A stretch of 64,000 nt of DNA from Chryseobacterium sp. YIM B08800 (GCF_026163565.1 NZ_JAPDKN010000004.1:102204-166203); one strand, 5' to 3'. Shown: positions 28,321 to 38,809, counted from the stretch's first letter. The notes: a model not told the origin generated them from the sequence alone. Numbers and translations are program-made.

Positions 28321-29169
28321 TCATTTTGTACGTATCGATTTCGAAAGAATTGCATTTTTTTTCATTAAAAAATCGGGCATTAGATCGGTAGGAAGAAAGA
28401 GTTTACTTTCTCCATCATTCTCTAAAGTGCTTACAATCTCGGGGTTCCAACTCAAGAGGTCATTCATGTCAATTTTTAATTCTTCTGCAATGACTCCCAA
28501 CTTAAATCCCGCATTAATTTCGGTTTCCGACAAAGCTATTTCCTGAGAATCTGTCTTTCTTGAATTCAGAAGAGATATCGTTCTTGCATCGTTATAATTG
28601 GCTAAAACGGCAGGAAGTTCACCGGTTGCGTAACACGCATTGAGATACTTCTTGACATGATTAATAGTTTCCGCAGGCAAATATTTGGAAAAAACATGAT
28701 ACTGCGTAGAATTGGCAGCCTGCATTGCTTTGGCAATATTCCCTTCGCCACAATTATAAGCAGCAACTACAGTTACCCAATTGTTGTATTTTTTATATAA
28801 ATTTTTCAACGAAACGGCAGCTGTTTTTGTGCTTCTGTACAAATCATTTCTCCGGTCTTCTGTTAAACCATATTGGTTAGCATGAGCCGTCATAAACTGC
28901 CAAACTCCCACTGCTCCGGCGCTTGAAGTAATATTTCTATTGAAATGAGATTCAATTAAAGCTAAATTCCTCAAATGCTTTGGTAGGCCTTTTTCAACCA
29001 TAGAAAATTCAATAAAAGTGACAATTTCTTTATTGGCTTCTATGATATTCTTGTATTTTCTCACGCTACTTTCAGAAGTATCTGATGCTGCAAGAAACTG
29101 CGCATTCACAAAATGTGAACAACTAAGGAATGCAGCGCTTAAAATGATATTTTTGAAATGTGGTTTCAT
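28321..29169 (-). CDS. Lytic transglycosylase with C-terminal LysM-like segment (MltD-like)
   Basis: The 282-aa protein has a signal peptide (ending NAQF), then an SLT domain: catalytic Glu in LALIESHFN, SSAGAVGVWQFM, the DRRNDLYRSTKTAAVSLKNL region and AAYNCGEGN. The tail (about 215-265) resembles a degenerate LysM peptidoglycan-binding unit (GFKLGVIAEELKIDMNDLLSWNP). It cleaves peptidoglycan glycan strands with formation of 1,6-anhydromuramic ends, in the periplasm. Confidence 0.92.
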   Translation of the reverse strand: MKPHFKNIILSAAFLSCSHFVNAQFLAASDTSESSVRKYKNIIEANKEIVTFIEFSMVEKGLPKHLRNLALIESHFNRNITSSAGAVGVWQFMTAHANQYGLTEDRRNDLYRSTKTAAVSLKNLYKKYNNWVTVVAAYNCGEGNIAKAMQAANSTQYHVFSKYLPAETINHVKKYLNACYATGELPAVLANYNDARTISLLNSRKTDSQEIALSETEINAGFKLGVIAEELKIDMNDLLSWNPEIVSTLENDGESKLFLPTDLMPDFLMKKNAILSKSIRTK

Positions 29170-29539
29170 TTTTATGTGTTTCTAATATAGCCGAAAATCA
29201 TAATTATCTTTTTATTATTTCTACAACATGTTTAAAATTCATATTCTTAATTTTCTTCACTTAAATAAACATTGTTTATTCTTATTTTAAAACATTAAGT
29301 AATTAAGAAGTTCTTTAATAATCAATAAATTTAAGAAATCAATAAATTGATTTTGATTAAATTTCATTAAGTATATGAACTGAAGTCTTAATTTCTTAAT
29401 GTTAAATATTTGACGACAGCTCAACACTTTTTAATATTCTCGCAGATTAAACAGATTTTGCAGATTCTAATAAACCAGCTTGATTAGCTAAATCTGCGAG
29501 AGAATTTATTTTAAATTAAAATTGATACAGAATCTGAAA
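29170..29539. repeat. Gene-free stretch with CGCAGATT inverted repeat
   Basis: No gene is seen. TTCTCGCAGATT (29437-29448) pairs with AATCTGCGAGAGAA (29491-29504), and ACAGATTTTGCAGATT lies between. This CAGATT-rich text resembles fragments at 11965-12005 and 46660-46685 (ACACAGATTAGCACAGAT). The remainder is very AT-rich and must hold the promoter of the transglycosylase gene. Confidence 0.5.
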
Positions 29540-32035
29540 TCAATCTACTTTCCAGCTGATTTTTTCTTCTTCAGCGTTCCAGTCTACTGAAAGGTTTTGT
29601 CCGGTTTTTACTTCTTCTCGTACGATCATTTTCGAAATCGGTCTTGCCAATTGCGATCTGATCACTCCTGAAATTTGTCTGGCTCCATATTTACTGCTGA
29701 ATCCGTTTAATGCTAAATTTTTCACAGCTTCATCACTAATTTTTAAACTCATTCCTAATCTCGTTAATGAATTATGAAGTGATTTTAACTGAATATTAAA
29801 AATTCTTTCAGCAATCGATTCTGTAATCGGTGCAAACGGAATAATTTCTGTAATTCTCGCCAAAAATTCTAGTCTGAATCTTCCGGAATTCGACATAATC
29901 TGCATTAGTGAATTTGATTCAGGAACTTTTCCTTCTTCAAACTGTTTTACAATTTCTTCGCTACCGATATTTGAAGTAAACAAAATCAAAGCATTGCTGA
30001 AATCTCCTTCTTTTCCAAGCTTATCATGCACTTTTCCTTCGTCCATAATCTGCAGAAACACATCAAAAACCGAGTGATGCGCTTTTTCAATTTCATCAAA
30101 CAAAACCACCGTATAAGGTTGCTGTCTGATTTTATTCACCAACATTCCGCCTTCTTCGTAACCAACGTAACCCGGAGGCGCGCCGTATAAAAGTGCTGCA
30201 GAATGCTCTTCTTTAAATTCTGACATATCGAAACGTACCATCGCTTTTTCATCGTTGAAAAGCAATTCTGCCATTGATTTTGCCAATTCTGTTTTTCCGG
30301 TTCCGGTTGGTCCCAAAAGAAAAAATGATCCTATGGGTTGTCCCGGTTTATTTAAACCGCTTCGGTTTTCAACAATAGCATCTGAAAGTATTTTCAAAGC
30401 GTGATCCTGGCCAACCACCCTATTCATCAGAAGACCTTCCATATTCAGCAATTTTTCTTTTTCCTGAGCCTGAATTTTACCTATCGGAATATTGGTTTTT
30501 GCCGCCATTACTGCAGCTAATTCCAGACGGTCTACTTTTTCTCTTTTTTTTGCCGCATGCTGTAAAAGTTCAGCATAGATCTCTTCTATTATTTTTTGAA
30601 TTGATTCTACCGGCATCGAATTATCGATTTGCGGTTGTTCACTTAAAGATCCCCATAAAATCGGACTTATTTTATCTCGCAATAAATGGTAATTCCAGAT
30701 TAATTCATCGGCTTTATCTTTATCATCAAAATATTCTTCTTTTAAAATATTTTCATAGATTTCTTTCCAGCTTTCCAATTCTTTTTCAGAAAGTTCGTCA
30801 AGCATTTTTATTGCTGCCATTGTTCGGTCTAAAAGATCAATTGCTGCATCGGGAAGTTTTTTACCTTTTGCATAACGTTTTGCCAAACGTACACATTCAG
30901 GAAGTGCTGTTTTTTCGACTTCAATTCCGTGGTGTTTTTTATAACTATCCAATAAAACATCAATCATTTTCACACAGGTTTTTTCGTCCGGCTCAAGCAC
31001 AGTTAAAACTTCAAAACGACGATTAAAAGCCTGTTCTGGTTCAATAATTTTTCTGTATTCTTCTTGAGTAGTCGCTCCGATTACGGTAATTTCACCTCTA
31101 GCCAATTCTGGTTTAAGAATATTTCCGATATTTCCGATGCTTCCTTTTGGATCTAAAAGTGTGTGAATTTCATCAATAAATAAAACCGCTTTTTCAATTT
31201 TTTTGCATTCGTTGATTACTTTTTTCAGACGGTCTTCAATTTCACCTTTATAAGAAGTTCCTGCCAATAAAGCTCCCGTATCGAGTTCTAATAAAGTAGC
31301 ATTTTTAAGCATTTCGGGAACATTTCCTTTGATGATTTCTGTTGCAAAACCTTCTACCAAAGCGGTTTTTCCAACTCCTGGTTCACCTACGATAATTACG
31401 TTGGGTTTACTTCTTCGGCAAAGAATTTCCACCAACATTCTAAGCTCTTTATCCCTACCTATGATATTTTCTATTTCGCCGTTTCTCGCCTGTGCAGTTC
31501 GGTCTACGCAATAGCTTTTAATGGATGGAAAAGAAGGATCTGAAAAGTCTGAAGAACCTCCAAACAAAGAAGAAATATCGCGGTTTTCTGAAGTTGCAAA
31601 AGGGGTATCTTTTCGGTATAAATTGAAAATTTCGTGCTCTCTTAAAGGAAGTGACTTCAACTGTTGTAATGTAAAAGCAACCTGCGGTTTTACGATTGCC
31701 GTAAGAATACAGATCGGGGTAATCTCATCTAAACCAAGCTTTAAACGAATATCATCTGCTTCTTCCAAAATCTGATCTACAAACTCTCCTTCACCAACTT
31801 CAGCCGGAAGATGAGTAGTTTTCGGATAATCTTCAATACGCACATCTGCCCATTCATAAAAATATCCCGGATCTTTATCTATGGTTTTCAGAAACTCATT
31901 TAAGCCGATATCTTTATGCATTAAAGCCTGCAAAATATGCGGGCCGCTGTAAGTAGCGTTGTAATTTTCTCTGGCAATTGACTGTGCAATATGAAACAGC
32001 TGCTTTACTGTCTCGTTGGTAACAAGTACTCCCAT
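29540..32035 (-). CDS. AAA+ ATPase of the ClpB/ClpC/ClpV (Hsp100) class
   Basis: The 831-aa protein has a Clp N-domain (about 1-145), a first AAA+ module with GEPGVGKTALVEGFA and LFIDEIHTLL, a short middle region, and a second module with GPTGTGKTELAKSMAELL and VLFDEIEKAHHSVFDVFLQ, then a D2-small domain (SSKYGARQISGVI). After the second Walker B it reads FTSNIGSEEIVKQFEEG with no GF-type ClpP-docking loop, so it is probably a disaggregase or a ClpV/TssH-like motor rather than a ClpP partner. No other T6SS gene is in the window. Its C-terminus differs from standard ClpB. Confidence 0.85.
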   Translation of the reverse strand: MGVLVTNETVKQLFHIAQSIARENYNATYSGPHILQALMHKDIGLNEFLKTIDKDPGYFYEWADVRIEDYPKTTHLPAEVGEGEFVDQILEEADDIRLKLGLDEITPICILTAIVKPQVAFTLQQLKSLPLREHEIFNLYRKDTPFATSENRDISSLFGGSSDFSDPSFPSIKSYCVDRTAQARNGEIENIIGRDKELRMLVEILCRRSKPNVIIVGEPGVGKTALVEGFATEIIKGNVPEMLKNATLLELDTGALLAGTSYKGEIEDRLKKVINECKKIEKAVLFIDEIHTLLDPKGSIGNIGNILKPELARGEITVIGATTQEEYRKIIEPEQAFNRRFEVLTVLEPDEKTCVKMIDVLLDSYKKHHGIEVEKTALPECVRLAKRYAKGKKLPDAAIDLLDRTMAAIKMLDELSEKELESWKEIYENILKEEYFDDKDKADELIWNYHLLRDKISPILWGSLSEQPQIDNSMPVESIQKIIEEIYAELLQHAAKKREKVDRLELAAVMAAKTNIPIGKIQAQEKEKLLNMEGLLMNRVVGQDHALKILSDAIVENRSGLNKPGQPIGSFFLLGPTGTGKTELAKSMAELLFNDEKAMVRFDMSEFKEEHSAALLYGAPPGYVGYEEGGMLVNKIRQQPYTVVLFDEIEKAHHSVFDVFLQIMDEGKVHDKLGKEGDFSNALILFTSNIGSEEIVKQFEEGKVPESNSLMQIMSNSGRFRLEFLARITEIIPFAPITESIAERIFNIQLKSLHNSLTRLGMSLKISDEAVKNLALNGFSSKYGARQISGVIRSQLARPISKMIVREEVKTGQNLSVDWNAEEEKISWKVD

Positions 32036-32483
32036 TTATATTTTAATATTAATATTTTTGACACTTTTTTGGTATAACTAAAATAAGTTTTTTTTGTCAA
32101 TCATTAAAATTAAATGATGTTTATTTACAATTGCAGGGATTTATTTTTATTTTGAAAAGAATATTTAACTTATTGATTAATCTCAATTTGGAAATTGGAA
32201 AATGATTGAAAGAGTTTTAAAATCATTAAACATAAAAAACTTTTTGACGCAAAGGTTTATATTTAAACTTTACATTTTTAGAAGGCAAAGGCAAATAAAT
32301 TTGCTTCGCAAAGCTTGAGGAAATAATTTCATACAAGTGACTCGTTAATTCACCTTTGTACTACATCATTTCACATCATAATTTATTTAGAATTAATTAT
32401 AACAGTTTTTAAGAACAACAACACTTTATAAACAACAAAGCCTTTCCGGATAAGAAAGGCTTTGTTTATATTTTTTTTAAAAA
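32036..32483. other. Gene-free 448-base stretch
   Basis: No gene is seen. The right part (32036-32110) is AT-rich and should hold the promoter of the AAA+ gene. The middle (32246-32325) has a decayed copy of GACGCAAAGG text and a TTGCTTCGCAA mini-hairpin, like the element at 5768-5927 but without a clear second arm. A strong terminator for this strand is at 32434-32466. Confidence 0.5.
32434..32466 (-). terminator. Terminator of the first type B cargo gene
   Basis: AACAAAGCCTTTC pairs perfectly with GAAAGGCTTTGTT around a CGGATAA loop, just after the stop at 32484. It is rich enough to act in both directions. Confidence 0.85.
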
Positions 32484-35400
32484 TTAATCTCTATTTTTCA
32501 GAAGAATCCATCCAGATTTTAATTCTAATTTTTTACTTGCCGGGTTTTCCCATTGTACGCGGTACCAATACGTTCCTGTTGGTAAATTAATACCTTTTAA
32601 AGAACCGTTCCATCTGGTATTTGACTTGTCTGCCTTAAATAATTCGGCACCATATCTATCAAATATTGAAGCGGCAAAGTTTTTATAACCTATAATTCCA
32701 TTAAAATCAATATAATCATTGGCTCCATCATTATTTGGGGTAATGGCATTATTTAAAACAAAAGTAAAGAACTCTAATGTAGTACCACATTTTGCATCTT
32801 TTGTTCTTACCATTAAATTGTAACTTGTGTTTTTCAATACATTATAAAATATGTTTGAAGCCTGCCAATTTACACCACCGTCAATAGAATATTCCAACAC
32901 TCCACCAGTAGGATTTGAAGCCGAAATGGTAAGCATTTCTTTATCGTAAACTACATTCGTAAATTGCGGAAGATCAGGATTCATAATCTGTGCAGTAAAC
33001 AATCTAGAACAAGTACCATTGCTTATTTCGACAGAATAAGATCCCGGAACATTCGTTGTGATTGTTTGTGTAGTAGCACCTGTACTCCAAAGATAAGTAT
33101 AATTTGGACCTGCACCTGCATCTAATGTTGCTGGATCTCCGGCGCAAACATATACATCTGCTAACGTAGAAACTATTGCTGGAACAACTTCAATGGTAAT
33201 TTTAGCCGGTATAGTTGATACACAACCATTTCCACCCAGTGCAAAAACTTCGTATGTTGTAGTAACTGTAGGAGTTACAACTTGCGTATTTCCATTTCCG
33301 GGAAGACCTGTCCAGTTATAAGTAAATCCACCACTTGCAGTTAATGTTACAGACTCACCTGCACAAATTTTCCCTTTAGAAGCCGCTATAAAAGCTGTTG
33401 GAGGTCCTACAATAATAGTAATTATTGCCGGAGCTGCAGAAACACATCCATTTGCTCCTGTAGCAGTAACAGAATACGTTGTGGTAGTTGCTGGCGAAAC
33501 AACTTGTGTATTTCCATTCCCTGTTAAATTTGCCCAAGTATACGTTACTCCACCTGCAGCAGTAAGGGTTACAGATTCACCTGGGCAAATCTGAGCTACA
33601 GAAGATGTTAAAGTAACTACAGGTAAAACTTTATCTTCAACGACATTTACTGTTGCCGTAAAAGTACACGTTAAATTTCCTGGTTGAGTAACATTCGTTA
33701 CCGTTAACGTATAAGCTCCTCCTGCATTAACTACCGGATTTAAAGTATTCGCTCCTGAAACAATATTTCCACCTGCAGTTGTCCATAAAATTGTTGAACC
33801 TGCCGGAACTGTAGATCCAACAGCATTAAGCGTAATCTGAGGAACAGCACAAGTAATTGTTTGTGGAGCAGCTATTGTAAGATTGGTAACGGCTGTTGTC
33901 AATAATTGTAAAGTTACCACATAGCTGCATCCTCCGTTTTTAACTAAAACATAAATTGTTTGGTTACCCGCACTTTGGAATGTTGTAGGAGCAGCAATCG
34001 TATTTCCATTTCCTGCATTAGCATCTGCTTGAAGCAAGTAATAAGCAAAAGTTGCAGTTGCTACAGTGGTCATCTGTGGTTGTGCAGATGTTAAATCGTA
34101 AGTAATATTCCCCTGCTGATAACATTTCAAAAGGGTCGCATTTTGTACAGTTATTGGTTGTGAAACCTCAATCGTTATTGTTGCAGGCGTTGTAGAAGTA
34201 CATCCGTTTGCTCCTTGTGCGGTAACGGTGTACGTTGTGGTTGTAGCAGGAGTTACAGTTTGTGTATTTCCTGTTCCGGTAAGCCCTGTCCAAGTATAAG
34301 TAGTACCACCTCCTGCAGTAAGTGTTACTGTTTCACCTGCACAAATCAAAATTTTACTTGCAGTAAGCGTTGTTACTGGTGGATTGCTATCTCCTAAAAC
34401 TGTTACATTAGCTGTTCCTGTACAAACAACACTTCCTGGTTGATAAGTATTTGTAATCGTTAAAGTATACGTTCCTGCTGTATTAACTACCGGATTTAAA
34501 GTATTCGCACCTGATACTATATTACCTCCTGTAGTTGTCCATGCAAAGGTAGAACCTGTCGGATAAACTGACGCAGAAGCATTAAGCGTTACCTGAGTAT
34601 TGGCGCATGTTAAAGCTGCTGGTGTTGCAATAGTAGCTGTAATCTGTGGAGCCTTTATTAATTGAAGTTCTGCTACTTTAGAGCAGAAACCATTTTTCAC
34701 CAAAACATAAATGGTCTGGTTTCCTGCACTTGAAAATGTAGTAGGAGTTGCAATCGTACTTGTATTTCCGGCATTTGCATCAGCCTGATTTACATAATAT
34801 GAAAAAGTAGCTCCCGGAGTTGTACTAATCGCTGCTTGAGCTGATGTCAAATTAAAATTAACATTTCCCGGTCCATAACAGCTTGTCAATGTTGCGTTCT
34901 GAACCGTTGGAGAAGTTCCTCCAACAATCGTTACGGTAGCTGAACCAGGACATGAGCTACCAGGAAACATAACCTCAACTTTATAAACTCCCGGTTGTGT
35001 AGCGGTGTAAGAAGCACTGGTTGCCCCTGGAATCACCACATTATTTAAATACCAAACATAAGTAGCATTCGGAACCTGAGTAGATGCTGTAAAAGTCTGC
35101 GGAGCATTATCGCACACATTAATTGATGCAGGTAACTGTACTCCACCCGCACCTAAAATCTGCACCCCAATATCAAAAGAACCCGCTTCTAAAAACACAC
35201 CAGAATCATAAAGAGAATCTTGATAATCAGCCAAAACCATTTTAAAATGATAAGTTTGCCCCGGAATTACAGTTGCTTTTGCGGTTAAAGGAATTGTACG
35301 CCCATTAAAGTTAGTTTCTATATTAGAATAATTATACCCTGCAAAATAAGAAGCATTTAAAGCTCCACATACTAAATTAGATCCATCAAATTCTGTTGCT

Positions 35401-36080
35401 GGTCTGATATTTCTAACACTTACAGGACCTGCTCCACCGGGCAAAACTGCCAAATTAGTATAGGTAGGGTCACCATTTTTTTTCAGTAGCAAAGCAAATC
35501 CATCCCCGATATTACAAGGAAAATCACTATCATATTCTTCTGTTGCAAATAGATATCTGAAGGTGACTTCTGTTGCTGTAGGTATAAAGTCGAATTCTAT
35601 ATAACTAGCGTCTTTTAGCACACTATTCGGTACTGATAGCGCAGTCGCCAAATCTACATCACCTTGTGTTGGCAACACATCCTGAAGAAAGGGTGCGATG
35701 TAAGAATTTCCAGATTTTCTGGCTTGTCCTGTAGTAAGTACAATACCTTTTGCGAAAGGAAAATTGGTAGTTCCTTTATTAAAAAATCCCCAGCTTCTTG
35801 TTTGATCACCCACTGCAAGATTTGGAGAAACTACTACATTGGAAACATTCGCCGTAGAACACGTAGAGCCTCCTGCGATAAGCACATCTTTCACCAATTG
35901 CGTTATACTGTAAGAAGATTCTGTGTAATTTGCTGTATTGACATCAATAAATGCTCCTGCTTTCATCGTAAGGTTTGATGGCTTACTGATACTCTTGCTT
36001 ATTTTTCTCTGCTGAGAAAAAGTAAAATTACCAAGAAGCATCAAACCAAGAAGCAAATATTGTAATCTACCATTTAACAT
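32484..36080 (-). CDS. Large T9SS type B cargo: choice-of-anchor L plus Ig/PKD-like repeats
   Basis: The 1198-aa protein has a signal peptide ending FTFSQ, then a choice-of-anchor L domain (about 55-310: QLVKDVLIAGGSTCS, FPFAKGIVLTTGQARKS, FLFATEEYDSDFPC). A series of Ig/PKD-like repeats follows, several containing the unit ICAGESVTLTASGG..Y.W and others the unit TIYVLVKNG. The last 85 residues are a T9SS type B sorting domain (NNAITPNNDGANDYIDF to GWILLKNRD). It is expected at the cell surface or secreted. Its neighbour at 36252 is a shorter paralogue. Confidence 0.93.
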   Translation of the reverse strand: MLNGRLQYLLLGLMLLGNFTFSQQRKISKSISKPSNLTMKAGAFIDVNTANYTESSYSITQLVKDVLIAGGSTCSTANVSNVVVSPNLAVGDQTRSWGFFNKGTTNFPFAKGIVLTTGQARKSGNSYIAPFLQDVLPTQGDVDLATALSVPNSVLKDASYIEFDFIPTATEVTFRYLFATEEYDSDFPCNIGDGFALLLKKNGDPTYTNLAVLPGGAGPVSVRNIRPATEFDGSNLVCGALNASYFAGYNYSNIETNFNGRTIPLTAKATVIPGQTYHFKMVLADYQDSLYDSGVFLEAGSFDIGVQILGAGGVQLPASINVCDNAPQTFTASTQVPNATYVWYLNNVVIPGATSASYTATQPGVYKVEVMFPGSSCPGSATVTIVGGTSPTVQNATLTSCYGPGNVNFNLTSAQAAISTTPGATFSYYVNQADANAGNTSTIATPTTFSSAGNQTIYVLVKNGFCSKVAELQLIKAPQITATIATPAALTCANTQVTLNASASVYPTGSTFAWTTTGGNIVSGANTLNPVVNTAGTYTLTITNTYQPGSVVCTGTANVTVLGDSNPPVTTLTASKILICAGETVTLTAGGGTTYTWTGLTGTGNTQTVTPATTTTYTVTAQGANGCTSTTPATITIEVSQPITVQNATLLKCYQQGNITYDLTSAQPQMTTVATATFAYYLLQADANAGNGNTIAAPTTFQSAGNQTIYVLVKNGGCSYVVTLQLLTTAVTNLTIAAPQTITCAVPQITLNAVGSTVPAGSTILWTTAGGNIVSGANTLNPVVNAGGAYTLTVTNVTQPGNLTCTFTATVNVVEDKVLPVVTLTSSVAQICPGESVTLTAAGGVTYTWANLTGNGNTQVVSPATTTTYSVTATGANGCVSAAPAIITIIVGPPTAFIAASKGKICAGESVTLTASGGFTYNWTGLPGNGNTQVVTPTVTTTYEVFALGGNGCVSTIPAKITIEVVPAIVSTLADVYVCAGDPATLDAGAGPNYTYLWSTGATTQTITTNVPGSYSVEISNGTCSRLFTAQIMNPDLPQFTNVVYDKEMLTISASNPTGGVLEYSIDGGVNWQASNIFYNVLKNTSYNLMVRTKDAKCGTTLEFFTFVLNNAITPNNDGANDYIDFNGIIGYKNFAASIFDRYGAELFKADKSNTRWNGSLKGINLPTGTYWYRVQWENPASKKLELKSGWILLKNRD

Positions 36081-36206
36081 TTTAAACTATTTTTAACAAA
36101 AATACTATTTTTTTTGATTAAAATTTAATCAAAAATCATTTACATTAGTTTTAACACAATTTCATAAAACTCAGATTTTCAGTTATATTTCTAAATGAAA
36201 CAAAAA

Positions 36207-36230
36207 AAAGACCGACAAAATCGGTCTTTT
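36207..36230 (-). terminator. Terminator of the second type B cargo gene
   Basis: AAAAGACCGA pairs perfectly with TCGGTCTTTT around a CAAAA-type loop, 22 bases after the stop at 36252. Confidence 0.88.
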
Positions 36231-36251
36231 AAAAATATCTTGATATTAATA

Positions 36252-38621
36252 TTATTCGAAATTCTTAAGTAAAATCCATCCTGTTTTTACAGTAAGTTGC
36301 TTACTTGCAGGATCTTCAAAAGTTACCTGATACCAATAAGAAGCCGTCGGCAATTTTTTACCCTGGAAATAACCATCCCAGAAAGGTCTTGTTTTTTCTG
36401 CTTTAAATACTACTTTACCATATCGATCTGAAATGGATGCCTGGAATTTATTATAATCACTTACACCTCTGAAGTCGATCATATCATTTACATTATCTCC
36501 GTTTGGAGTAATTACATTCTGCATAATAAAAGTAAAGTATTCTAATACTCCTACACAACTTGTAGTTTTCACTCTAACTCTGATAGAGATTATTTTATTA
36601 TTAGGAATATTATTAAATACGTTAGAACCTTGCCAAGTTACCCCGTTATCGGCTGAATATTCTAGTACACCACCACTCAAATTAGATGCAGTAACGATTA
36701 ATGTACCGCTTTGGCTGTAATCTACATTGATGATTTCCGGAACAAGTGCTTGTTTCACTTCTGTTGTATATCTTTTAGAGCAAACTCCGTTGCTGATATC
36801 TACAAAGTAAATTCCTGGTGTTTCTGCTACAATAGTTTGTGTAGTTGCACCTGTACTCCAAGTATAGTTATAATTGGGTCCTGCACCCGCATCTAAAGTA
36901 ATTCTATCTCCCGAGCAAATAAATCCACCCGAAAGATTAGAAGTAATTGCAGGTACAACTTCCACTACAACAGTTGCTGGTTGTAATGATTTACATCCTT
37001 GAGCACCAATTGCGTACACAGTATAAGTTGTGGTTTGTGTTGGCGAAAGTGTTTGTACAGCAGAAGTTATTGTAGAATTACTCCATTGGTAAGTAACCCC
37101 TCCCGAAGCTGTTAAAGTAATAGATTCTCCTACACAAATCTTCAATTTTGTAGAAGCAAGCTGTGCAACCGGAGTAGCTTCTTTACGCAATGTTAAAGTA
37201 ACTAATTTACTACAGAAACCTCCATTGGATACTACAACGTGTAAAACCTGACCATCTGTTCCATTATATGAAGCTAAATTGGCTTCAGGAATAAAATTAG
37301 CATTTTGAGCCTGAGCATCTGCCTGATTTACATAAAAACGAAATACCGCTCCTGCTGTTGTACTAATCTGTGGTTTAGCATCATTTAAATTAAAATTGCT
37401 TACAGCAGGCGTTGTACAAAGTTTTAAAATTGCATTTTGAGCGGTAGGAGTTGTACCGCCTACAATAGTTATTTTTGCTTCTACTGGGCAAGTATTTCCA
37501 GGAATTGTAACAACTACCGTAAAAACTCCCGGTGATGTAGCAACATAAGTAGCACTTGTTGCTCCCGGTATTAATACACCATCTTTATACCATTGATAAG
37601 TAGCTCCTGTAATCCCGGAAAGCTGAGCAACCAAAGTCTGAGGTGCATTATCGCACACATTCAAACTTGCAGGCAATGTAGCTCCTGTTCCGTCAACAAG
37701 CTTAATTCCTATATCAAAAGATCCTCCTTCAAGAAATACTGCAGAATCAAAACTCCAGTCATTATAATCAGACAAAACCATTTTAAAATGATAAGCAACA
37801 CCTGGAGTTACAGTACCAACTGCGGTTAAAGGAACCGTTCTTCCATCATAATTGGTTACAATATTTGTATTTGAATTATACCCTCCAAAATAGATTTCAT
37901 TGATTGCAGGACATCCAAAAGTACCCGGAATAAGAGGGTGAATATTTGTCATAGCAACTGGTCCCGCATTATTCGGCAAAACAGCCAAATTTACATAAGG
38001 ACCTCCTGAAACAGGTTTAATTAATAAAGCAAATGCGTCTGAATAATCACAAGGATAAGTTCCCGAATATTCTTCAGAAGCAAAAATATAATTAAATTTT
38101 ATTTGGCTAGAGTTGGGTACAAAATCAAACTCTAACATAACATTATCATTATAATCCTTACTAGGATCTGGATTCGGAACTGCCGTCAATAAATCTGCAT
38201 CGTTAATCCCTGTTCCCGGTATTCTATAGCTCGCACTAGAGGCAACATTCCCTGCTTCTCTTGCACGACCTGTCGTTAAAACAATACCATCTTTAAATGG
38301 AAAATTAGTAGTTCCTCTGTGAAAGTACCCCCAAAACCTATCATTATCAGTCTCCGATTGGGTGGGAGTAATCGTTACATTAGATACATTTGGTATCGAA
38401 CAAGTAGAACCCCCACTAATCAAAACATTTTTAACAAGTTGCTCTACTGTGTAAGTAGATGGCGCATATCCTGCAGCATTTACATCAATAAATACTCCCG
38501 CTTTTTTATTGGTTTCGTCTACTCTATTTTTTGGCGGTAGCCTTTTTTGGGCTGAAATAGTAGCCGAAATAAGTAATCCTACAAAAAGAAAAAGGTAATT
38601 TTTTAGTCTATAATTTAACAT
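36252..38621 (-). CDS. T9SS type B cargo: choice-of-anchor L protein, shorter paralogue
   Basis: The 789-aa protein has the same plan as the 1198-aa neighbour: signal peptide (ISAQ), choice-of-anchor L domain (EQLVKNVLISGGSTCS, FPFKDGIVLTTGRARE, YIFASEEYSGTYPC), Ig/PKD-like repeats, and a type B sorting domain (MQNVITPNGDNVNDMIDF to GWILLKNFE). It has about 400 fewer repeat residues. The two genes are tandem, each with its own terminator, so they look like a duplication followed by repeat gain or loss. Function is probably surface adhesion or matrix, by inference from domain types. Confidence 0.93.
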   Translation of the reverse strand: MLNYRLKNYLFLFVGLLISATISAQKRLPPKNRVDETNKKAGVFIDVNAAGYAPSTYTVEQLVKNVLISGGSTCSIPNVSNVTITPTQSETDNDRFWGYFHRGTTNFPFKDGIVLTTGRAREAGNVASSASYRIPGTGINDADLLTAVPNPDPSKDYNDNVMLEFDFVPNSSQIKFNYIFASEEYSGTYPCDYSDAFALLIKPVSGGPYVNLAVLPNNAGPVAMTNIHPLIPGTFGCPAINEIYFGGYNSNTNIVTNYDGRTVPLTAVGTVTPGVAYHFKMVLSDYNDWSFDSAVFLEGGSFDIGIKLVDGTGATLPASLNVCDNAPQTLVAQLSGITGATYQWYKDGVLIPGATSATYVATSPGVFTVVVTIPGNTCPVEAKITIVGGTTPTAQNAILKLCTTPAVSNFNLNDAKPQISTTAGAVFRFYVNQADAQAQNANFIPEANLASYNGTDGQVLHVVVSNGGFCSKLVTLTLRKEATPVAQLASTKLKICVGESITLTASGGVTYQWSNSTITSAVQTLSPTQTTTYTVYAIGAQGCKSLQPATVVVEVVPAITSNLSGGFICSGDRITLDAGAGPNYNYTWSTGATTQTIVAETPGIYFVDISNGVCSKRYTTEVKQALVPEIINVDYSQSGTLIVTASNLSGGVLEYSADNGVTWQGSNVFNNIPNNKIISIRVRVKTTSCVGVLEYFTFIMQNVITPNGDNVNDMIDFRGVSDYNKFQASISDRYGKVVFKAEKTRPFWDGYFQGKKLPTASYWYQVTFEDPASKQLTVKTGWILLKNFE

Positions 38622-38745
38622 TTTGTAATTGTTTGCCCAAAAATACCAAATTTTATTTATTTAAAACAAACAATACCCTTTATTATCAACAACAATATAT
38701 TAATTCACTTAAATTCTAATGAAATTTTAATTGAATTCTAATGTC

Positions 38746-38777
38746 AAAAAAAGACCAATCACACAGATCGGTCTTTT
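38746..38777 (-). terminator. Terminator of the coiled-coil membrane protein gene
   Basis: AAAAAAGACC and GGTCTTTT pair, extended by ATC/GAT with one bulge, around an ACACA loop. It lies 33 bases after the stop at 38810. Confidence 0.75.
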
Positions 38778-38809
38778 CATTATATTTTTTAAACTAAACT
38801 CAGATATAA

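Noticed and set aside
30499..31026. 175-residue plus-strand frame inside the AAA+ gene
   Set aside because: It is a shadow of the opposite strand; its composition (Leu/Phe-rich, without domains) reflects antisense codons of a well conserved gene.
29540..32035. A T6SS locus around the ClpV-like gene
   Set aside because: No sheath, Hcp, VgrG or baseplate gene is in the flanking 20 kb on either side.
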